A stretch of 64,000 nt of DNA from Spongiibacter thalassae (GTDB lineage: Bacteria; Pseudomonadota; Gammaproteobacteria; Pseudomonadales; Spongiibacteraceae), in assembly GCF_012272835.1 (NCBI RefSeq), contig NZ_JAAWWK010000001.1, forward strand, positions 248,001 to 312,000. The letters are read 5' to 3'. The position numbers and the translations under genes were made by a program. The notes beneath the pieces were generated by a model. That model saw only the letters and a list, made by a program, of their open reading frames with translations. It was not told where the DNA came from and searched no databases. Below, piece by piece: positions 58,413-64,000 of this stretch. Numbering within the stretch: the stretch's first letter is position 1; each line of letters opens with the position of its first letter.

Positions 58413-59659
58413 GCAGCGAACATCACCGCGAAACGACGCAACAGAAACCGGCGATTCTCGAGGGCATGCGTGTCGTCGAGCTGTCTGCCTTTGTTGCTGC
58501 ACCACTCGGTGGTATGACCTTGGCCCAGATGGGCGCAGATGTCATCCGCATTGACCGTCCCCAGGGTGGGCTGGATTACCGACGTTGGCCGGTAACCGAG
58601 AACAACGACTCCCTGTTCTGGGCGGGACTGAACAAACACAAACGCTCAGTGGCGATTGACATCGCCAAACCCGAAGGTCGGGAGCTCGCTCAGCAACTGA
58701 TCTGTGCACCGGGGCAGGATGCTGGAATGCTGCTCACCAACTTTCCTGCGCGGGGGTGGCTGGACTATCATGCCCTTGCGGAACAGCGCAACGACCTGAT
58801 TCAGCTGACCATTCAGGGCGACCGTCACGGCGGTTCCGCGTTGGACTACACCCTTAACCCCCGTCTTGGCTTACCCTATTTAACCGGGCCTGCCCGCGAG
58901 GGCAAGGAACTAGTGGTTAATCACGTGCTCCCAGCCTGGGATTTAGTGACCGGACAGATGGCTGCGGTGGGCCTCTTGGCGGCGGAGCGGCACCGTTTGC
59001 GTAGCGGTCAAGGCCAGCACGTACAACTGCCGCTGGAAGACGTGGCGCTATCGGTGATGGCCCACCTGGGCTTTATCGCTGAAGCGGAGCTGGGTGTTGA
59101 GCGGAAGGGCTGTGGCAACGACTTGTTCGGCGCCTTTGGACGGGATTTCGCCACCGCCGACGGCGCGCGGGTGATGGTTGTGGGGCTGTCATTAAAGCAG
59201 TGGCAATCCTTGGTGAAAGCCACTGACTCCGCAGCCGCTGTTGCTGCACTGGCCGAGCGACTAAAGGTAGACCTGAACCTTGAGGGTGAACGATTCAAGG
59301 CGCGGGTAGAACTTGCTGAAATCATTGGGCCGTGGATCGCCACCCATTCCTTCGCAGAGGTGCAGGCGCGCTTCGATGACTGCGGTGTATGCTGGGGCAA
59401 GTATCAAACGGTGGCTGAACTGGTGAGGGAAGACCCTTCCTGCTCGACCGACAACCCGATGTTCAGTCGTGTGCAGCAAGTGGGCATTGGTGAGCTATTG
59501 TCGCCCAGTGTGCCGCTGAACTTTGCCACCGGTCGAGTCGATGCAAAGCCTGCGCCTTCTTTAGGCGCCGATACCGAGGAGGTACTGTTGGATGTGCTGG
59601 GCATGAGTAGCGGACAGCTTGGGTCGTTGCTGGCTAAGGGAATTGTTTCAAAAAAATAG
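58409..59659 (+). CDS. CaiB/BaiF (class III) CoA-transferase
   Basis: 416 residues with the family start LEGMRVVELSAFVAAPLGGMTLAQMGADVIRID and NKHKRSVAIDIAKPEGR, then the DYTLNPRLGLPYLTGP segment where the catalytic Asp lies (aspartyl-CoA intermediate), and a C-terminal region as in formyl-CoA transferase. It transfers CoA from a donor such as succinyl-CoA to a pathway acid. It is the last gene of the operon. Together with the MaoC-, CitE- and acyl-CoA dehydrogenase genes it makes up an itaconate-type module. Confidence 0.9.
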   Translation: MSSEHHRETTQQKPAILEGMRVVELSAFVAAPLGGMTLAQMGADVIRIDRPQGGLDYRRWPVTENNDSLFWAGLNKHKRSVAIDIAKPEGRELAQQLICAPGQDAGMLLTNFPARGWLDYHALAEQRNDLIQLTIQGDRHGGSALDYTLNPRLGLPYLTGPAREGKELVVNHVLPAWDLVTGQMAAVGLLAAERHRLRSGQGQHVQLPLEDVALSVMAHLGFIAEAELGVERKGCGNDLFGAFGRDFATADGARVMVVGLSLKQWQSLVKATDSAAAVAALAERLKVDLNLEGERFKARVELAEIIGPWIATHSFAEVQARFDDCGVCWGKYQTVAELVREDPSCSTDNPMFSRVQQVGIGELLSPSVPLNFATGRVDAKPAPSLGADTEEVLLDVLGMSSGQLGSLLAKGIVSKK

Positions 59660-59756
59660 TGATGCTATAGATTAGCGCAAGGCATAGTTCAGAAAATGGC
59701 GTGAAGTAGCCGATTGGCATGACGTGGGAAGGGGGAAATAGCAAAAAGCAACCGGG

Positions 59757-60368
59757 TTAGGCCACCCCGTCAAGTAACAAGCCGGTGATTCTATCTGAAG
59801 CCTTATCGATGTCCAGCGGGAGGTTCATGTAATGGTGATGCATCACTATAGAAAAACTTAATCCGAAAGTGGACAACGCGACAAATTCGGCGTAATCGCT
59901 ATCTGGAATATCAAACCCGACACTGGCAGCTTTGCCTATTTCCTTTAGGATTGGATAAATATTGTGATTGTATATCGCTGTGCCTGACTCCTGGTCAGAA
60001 AATTGTGCGGTAATAAGCAAGGGATAGACGTCAGCCATAGACGTTACTATTTCCTTGATTGCAGTGCGGCAAATTTCCCGCTTTTCTTTCGCAGAGGGGG
60101 CTTCCGCGTAATCAACCCCTTTCATTTTGGGCAGTTTGATTAACTTTTGTAGCGGTTCTACAATCGCCGCGTCGAACAGATCCTGCTTGGTGTTGAAATA
60201 GATGTAAAGGGTGGGTTCAGTAACGGACGCTTCTTCGGCTATATCTTTTGTTCGCGCGCCGTTCAATCCCATGCGGATAAAAACCCTTCGCGCCGCTTCC
60301 ACAATTTGCTGTTTTCGTTCAGCGGGAGGCAGCCTTCGAGTAATATTCTTGGTTTTCTTGGTTACCAT
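59757..60368 (-). CDS. TetR family regulator
   Basis: 203 residues: basic arm, HTH at about 22-68 (RRVFIRMGLNGARTKDIAEE, then TEPTLYIYFNTKQDLFDAAI) and a helical ligand domain. It converges on the CoA-transferase gene. Its promoter may be TTGACA (60426-60421), 16 bp, TATAGC (60404-60399), flanked by inverted TTGACA/TGTCAA (60391-60396 and 60421-60426). The targets are unknown. Confidence 0.85.
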   Translation of the reverse strand: MVTKKTKNITRRLPPAERKQQIVEAARRVFIRMGLNGARTKDIAEEASVTEPTLYIYFNTKQDLFDAAIVEPLQKLIKLPKMKGVDYAEAPSAKEKREICRTAIKEIVTSMADVYPLLITAQFSDQESGTAIYNHNIYPILKEIGKAASVGFDIPDSDYAEFVALSTFGLSFSIVMHHHYMNLPLDIDKASDRITGLLLDGVA

Positions 60369-60758
60369 GGATTTATCCAGCGAAGGAAAATTGACAATGC
60401 TATATTAGTGTATGTTAACTTGTCAAAGTTGCAGCACCCCGCGAGCGCCAATGGCGTTGCGCATGGTCATATACGAAGCGGGGTAATACAAAGAGGGACC
60501 CCCGAGCGCACGAGGTAAAGGTTCGGTCATTTCCTGGTAGGCTGAGGTTGTTAATTTTTCTGCGAGTGCCATTGACAGAGTTAGTCGCCGCCGATACTTC
60601 AGACTAGCGTACGCTGGAAAATGGCTTGGTCAATTTTCAGTCCATTGATCGTATGCGAGAGTTCGCCATTAGGAATCAACAATGGCTAACGATACTGTTT
60701 GTTATTACCGCTGAGATAATAGGGCTTTCAAGAAAAATCGCGAACGGATTGTTATTTA
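60369..60758. promoter_or_regulatory. Intergenic region between TetR and MarR genes
   Basis: A 390-bp divergent region. Near the TetR gene an inverted TTGACA (60391-60396) / TGTCAA (60421-60426) lies around GTTAAC, with a plausible minus-strand promoter. A perfect 10-bp palindrome AGCGTACGCT is at 60606-60615. No open frame, RNA gene or clear promoter for the MarR gene could be supported. Confidence 0.4.
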
Positions 60759-61223
60759 ATGGAAACCATAAAACCTAGAGAAAAACTACTGGATCTATCT
60801 GCGTATTTGATAATTGATCTGGGACGGCTAATAAGAAAGCACTTTGATACTAAAATGTCGGGAATGGATCTTACTCGCGCTGAGTGGTATCTCATCTCAT
60901 ATTTGTGTTTTATCGAGGGGAGTACTCAGCAGGAAATCGCCGACGCACTCGATATGGCCAAAGGTGGCATCACCAAGTTGATAAGAACGCTTGAAGAAAA
61001 AGACCTGGTGATGAGGGAGGCTCATAATACAAACGGTCGCGCAACGAAGCGTGTTTTTCTTACCGCTAAAGGTCGAAAGGTCGCGAAAAAAATTGATAAA
61101 GAGTCCGATGTTGAAGTGGAATTGATCGTTTCTTGCCTTAATGAAAAAGAAAAGGTGCAGTTAAATGAAATGTTGCACCGAATTCGAAATGATCTTATCG
61201 ACAGGATAGAACGTGGCGACTAG
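60759..61223 (+). CDS. MarR family regulator
   Basis: 154 residues. The winged HTH is at about 45-110: LTRAEWYLISYLCFIEGSTQQEIADALDMAKGGITKLIRTLEEK is represented by the motif STQQEIADAL, then GGITKLIRTLEE and the wing NGRATKRVFLT. The first and last helices would form the dimer. It is followed 78 bp later by a transporter gene that it may control in response to the transported compound. Confidence 0.87.
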   Translation: METIKPREKLLDLSAYLIIDLGRLIRKHFDTKMSGMDLTRAEWYLISYLCFIEGSTQQEIADALDMAKGGITKLIRTLEEKDLVMREAHNTNGRATKRVFLTAKGRKVAKKIDKESDVEVELIVSCLNEKEKVQLNEMLHRIRNDLIDRIERGD

Positions 61224-61301
61224 GGCATTGCTGCGTTGTTGTACTACTTGAATAATTCGAAGACACAATAACGTCTTTGATATAAAAAGAGTGTATTTTG
61301 T

Positions 61302-62177
61302 ATGGGTGCCCTGGAACTTATTCTTAATTATGTAGCTCCCGTAGCGTTGGCGGCAATTATGTGTGGCATGGGGCTTAGCATACGACTGGAGTCCTTCAAA
61401 CAGCTAATAAAATACCCCAAAGCCGTTCTGTTGGGGCTTGGTGCGCAAATTTTACTCCTTCCTGTAATCGGAGTAACAATCGCGGTTGTACAGGACCTGC
61501 CTCCAGAGCTGGCCTTGGGCTTGGTCATTCTTTCAACCTGTCCGGGCGGTGCAACATCCAATGTTATCTCCTATATTTTGCGCGCAGATATAGCGTTGTC
61601 GATTCTTCTAACGACCCTGAGCAGCTTTCTTATCATTATTACCATGCCCGTTGCGTTGTATCTCTCGACCGAGTACTTTCTCGGCGTTGAAGTAGGTGAA
61701 GTGGAAATTCCCAAATTCAAGCTCATGATTCAGCTGTTCGTAATGACATTGGCGCCGGTATCCATAGGAATGTTGATTGGTAATTTGTATCAGGATTTTG
61801 CTGACAAAATGGAAAAGCCAACACGCATCCTTTCTGGAATTGTGCTGATGCTGATGGTCGTTGCGTTGATGGTTAAAGAAAGTGACTACATGATCGATAA
61901 TATGCGCTTTGCGGGCAGTGTAGTTATTGAGCTTTTGATTGTGACCATGCTGTTAAGTTACGCCCTGGCGAAAGTATTTCGCTTATCTATTCCTCAGCGG
62001 CTTTCGGTGATAGTAGAAGTGGGTATGCAGAATGGATTGCTGGCAATAGTCGTTGCAACGACGGTAATAGGTGATCCTCGGTTAGCGCTGTTCCCCTCGG
62101 CGTACGGGATGATAAGCCTGCTTGTGGTTGGGCTCTTGTCGCTGCTATACACATACTTACAGCCGCGTACGCGTTAA
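61302..62177 (+). CDS. Bile acid:sodium symporter (BASS) family transporter
   Basis: 291 residues, nine or ten hydrophobic helices. The family signature LVILSTCPGGATSNVISYI at about 80-98 and the second repeat segment VEVGMQNGLLAIVVAT near 235-250 match the sodium-site regions of BASS proteins. Members carry bile acids, other organic anions, pantoate or 2-ketoacids. Beside TonB receptors and an acid-degrading cluster, uptake of a carboxylated terpenoid- or steroid-like acid across the inner membrane is plausible. Confidence 0.88.
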   Translation: MGALELILNYVAPVALAAIMCGMGLSIRLESFKQLIKYPKAVLLGLGAQILLLPVIGVTIAVVQDLPPELALGLVILSTCPGGATSNVISYILRADIALSILLTTLSSFLIIITMPVALYLSTEYFLGVEVGEVEIPKFKLMIQLFVMTLAPVSIGMLIGNLYQDFADKMEKPTRILSGIVLMLMVVALMVKESDYMIDNMRFAGSVVIELLIVTMLLSYALAKVFRLSIPQRLSVIVEVGMQNGLLAIVVATTVIGDPRLALFPSAYGMISLLVVGLLSLLYTYLQPRTR

Positions 62178-62435
62178 CTTCCAGTTCAAGGTAACTATTT
62201 ATTGGGACTCCATCGCCACAGCTTTAAGCTGAGGTTGACGGTGCGTGATTTAAGAAGTAATAAAAGAACATCGATTTTCGTCTGTGGATGGCCCCGCTCG
62301 AATTCAATCAGGTATTAGCTGATTTCCGCCGTCGCGCGCTCGGTCGACCCAGTGTGCATACTAAGCTTTGGTGCCAGACACCTGTGTCACGACGTGCAGG
62401 TGGCTGGTTGTTGCTCAAGCAGCACTACTTAAGGG

Positions 62436-64000
62436 TCAATAAGCCCATTCTAACTTCGCGCCTGCTGACATGGGTGGCGCAACTGTTCCCAGCGTTCCGA
62501 AGTCTGTTTGGTAGCGATTGTAGTAATATAATTCGTCGTTGAGATTTTTGCCGAACACAGTAAAGCGTATTCCGGTATCCTCGTGGAAATAGCTAAAACG
62601 CGCGTTTATCAGGTAATACTCTGGCTGCTCGGCAACGTTTTGTGTGTCGTAGAAGTATCCTGAATTGTAGTAGCCGTCAACGACGCTCTCCAGCGTGCCT
62701 CCCGGTACGGCGAAGGTATAGCTTAAACTGGCGTTAGCAGACCACTCTGGCGTTCTTACCGTACTATTTCCGGTTAAATCCAGTGTGTTGGTGTAAGTGC
62801 CGGTCCCTGGTTCATATCCACTCGCATTTTTAAAATCCGTATATACACCGTCCAAATACGCCGCGCCTGCGTTAAACGCCAGTTGGTCTGTGATATGCCA
62901 TGTCAGGTCAAACTCGGCGCCTTCGATCTCAAGGCCCCCGGCGTTTTCGAGCTGAGTGATGCCCCCTGAAAACAAGGAAATGAACTGTTGCTGGGAGTTT
63001 TGAACTTCATTGTGAAATATCGCCGCATTAAGTCGAACGGCGGAGTCAAACAACTCGGATTTCACGCCAAATTCGTAGGAGGTAACAACTTCGGGATGTA
63101 CGTAATTTGACGGTACAAGTATGTTGACAAGATTGAATGTACCGCTTTTGTAACCCTTTGCCCATGTCGTATAAATCAATAAGCTGTCGTTGGGCGCATA
63201 ATCCAATGTTGCTTTTGGAGAGAAATTTGTTTCCTCCTCGGAGAATGAAGAGGGATTGCAGCAAATAGTCTGCGACTGTGGGTCGTCGTCAAACTCCATT
63301 ACTGAAGACGTTTCTGAAATCGCTCGTTCTTCTTCCTGATAGCGACCACCAAGAGTCAGGCTCAGGGTGTCAGTCATCGCCCAGGTAGCTTGCCCAAAGA
63401 CTGAGGTTGATTTGGTCTTCATAAGACCAAACATCTGTAAAGTGGATTGTGGAATTAAATCCAGATCACTGAGGGCATCACCTAACGGGGGTATGGAAAC
63501 ATAGATTGAATCCGTAGAAAAAGGCGCCAACTGAGGGTTAAAACTCGCTTCACTCACATCCATATAGTAAGCACCTACTATCCACTCCAGCCATTCTGGC
63601 GCATCAGTTGACAGTAGTTGGATTTCCTGAGAAAAAGATTTTAGTATCGCAGTTCCATCAAATGCCGCGATAGGCATATTTGATCCATCAAAATCCGTCA
63701 GCGTGAAGTATTGGGTATCTTGCCAGCCACTGATTGACTTAAATGTCGCCCAGCCCAGATCGTATTCAATATTTAGAATACCGACGCTCACGTCGGTAGT
63801 GCTGTATTGTGGAGCATCAGTATGATCGTGGTAGGGGCTTGATGCGGGCGCTACGCCGGCAGTCGCTCCTGCCGGTTTCGCCTCGGCCACGGTCATATTA
63901 AACTTGCTGGTCTCGGATGATAATGCGTAATAGGTTAGCAATATTTCAAGTTCGTCAGTTGGCATCCACAGGAGTTTTGCTCGAAGCCCATCTTCTTTCG
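62436..64000 (-). CDS. TonB-dependent receptor, C-terminal part (runs off the right edge)
   Basis: At least 521 residues; the frame remains open to the window edge, so the N-terminal signal peptide, TonB box and plug lie outside. The visible part is beta-barrel: FGQATWAMTDTLSLTLGGRYQ, then YTTWAKGYKSGTFN, VTSYEFGVKSELFD and FTVFGKNLNDELYY, ending AGAKLEWAY with the last aromatic residue. The sequence is not of the paralogue A/B/C group. It faces the BASS transporter gene, with a 258-bp gap in which nothing convincing was found. Confidence 0.9.
   Translation of the reverse strand, partial: KEDGLRAKLLWMPTDELEILLTYYALSSETSKFNMTVAEAKPAGATAGVAPASSPYHDHTDAPQYSTTDVSVGILNIEYDLGWATFKSISGWQDTQYFTLTDFDGSNMPIAAFDGTAILKSFSQEIQLLSTDAPEWLEWIVGAYYMDVSEASFNPQLAPFSTDSIYVSIPPLGDALSDLDLIPQSTLQMFGLMKTKSTSVFGQATWAMTDTLSLTLGGRYQEEERAISETSSVMEFDDDPQSQTICCNPSSFSEEETNFSPKATLDYAPNDSLLIYTTWAKGYKSGTFNLVNILVPSNYVHPEVVTSYEFGVKSELFDSAVRLNAAIFHNEVQNSQQQFISLFSGGITQLENAGGLEIEGAEFDLTWHITDQLAFNAGAAYLDGVYTDFKNASGYEPGTGTYTNTLDLTGNSTVRTPEWSANASLSYTFAVPGGTLESVVDGYYNSGYFYDTQNVAEQPEYYLINARFSYFHEDTGIRFTVFGKNLNDELYYYNRYQTDFGTLGTVAPPMSAGAKLEWAY

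Noticed and set aside
62288-62542. Small plus-strand frame that looked like a possible transposase fragment
   Set aside because: Its second half runs antisense through the 3' end of the TonB receptor gene, and the first half has no family signature or inverted repeats near it.
1-64000. Classical steroid ring-degradation cluster
   Set aside because: Despite SCPx thiolases, an OB-fold domain protein and P450s, no 3-ketosteroid dehydrogenase, 9-alpha-hydroxylase with reductase, or HsaC/HsaD-like meta-cleavage genes were found in the window.
1-64000. CRISPR arrays, tRNA/rRNA genes, insertion sequences, attachment sites
   Set aside because: No regularly spaced direct repeats, cloverleaf-like sequences, rRNA segments, transposase or integrase motifs were seen when reading both strands by eye; a dedicated search could still find a weak case.

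Overview
The window reads as part of a Gram-negative, aerobic gammaproteobacterial chromosome, probably a marine heterotroph of the Spongiibacteraceae/Cellvibrionales kind. This is an inference from the TonB-dependent receptors with signal peptides, Pseudomonas-like beta-oxidation enzymes and many TetR regulators; there is no rRNA or other marker to prove it. Almost everything is catabolic. No replication, ribosomal, tRNA, CRISPR or transposase genes were seen.

Region 1 (1-9.6 kb) holds the end of a 2-oxoacid dehydrogenase E1-beta gene, a free-standing lipoyl domain and a separate AceF-like E2 catalytic protein. These are followed by a beta-oxidation SDR, a P450cam-like P450, a serine esterase, a second P450, an aldehyde dehydrogenase, a divergent GlxA/AraC regulator and a PhyH-type dioxygenase. 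Region 2 (9.6-21.5 kb) is the most unusual part. It has an SDR, a TonB receptor, and two large membrane-anchored relatives of linalool dehydratase-isomerase (LDI). Around them lie a GntR/FCD regulator, a carboxymuconolactone-decarboxylase-like protein, an SDR, a tiny His-tailed membrane protein and an APH-like kinase. A shared AGTATACTATA-type operator candidate sits in the core promoters of this block. Region 3 (21.7-36.5 kb) has three closely related TonB receptors, a second APH-like kinase, a CrtC/AttH-like protein, a TetR, a second coniferyl-type aldehyde dehydrogenase and a FadB/FadJ-type beta-oxidation enzyme.

Region 4 (36.5-39.2 kb), AT-richer, holds two paralogous TetR regulators and a one-component Rieske oxygenase whose bridging acid is Glu. 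Region 5 (39.3-59.7 kb), GC-richer, starts with a three-gene operon resembling cytochrome oxidase subunits III and IV without I and II, divergent from a long CoA-thioester operon set. That set has an SCPx-type thiolase, TetR, membrane desaturase/hydroxylase, rubredoxin, two-subunit Rieske dioxygenase, enoyl-CoA hydratases, SDR, HSL-type hydrolase, an HMG-CoA-synthase-like protein fused to an OB-fold (DUF35-like) domain, a second thiolase, a PaaH-like dehydrogenase, a MaoC-type hydratase, a CitE-like lyase, an acyl-CoA dehydrogenase and a CaiB/BaiF CoA-transferase. The palindrome TCGTCG-N4-CGACGA occurs six times, plus one imperfect copy, in front of these units and of the FadJ/TonB/aldehyde dehydrogenase units in region 3, suggesting one regulon. 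Region 6 (59.7-64 kb) has a TetR, a MarR, a bile acid:sodium symporter family transporter and the 3' part of another TonB receptor.

Taken together, the receptors import a hydrophobic substrate; P450s, Rieske and diiron-type oxygenases, SDRs and aldehyde dehydrogenases oxidise it to an acid; a CoA-transferase activates it; and beta-oxidation with retro-aldol or thiolytic cleavage shortens it to small units. The LDI-like, CrtC-like and P450cam-like members point to an isoprenoid (terpenoid) substrate, but the substrate cannot be read from sequence.
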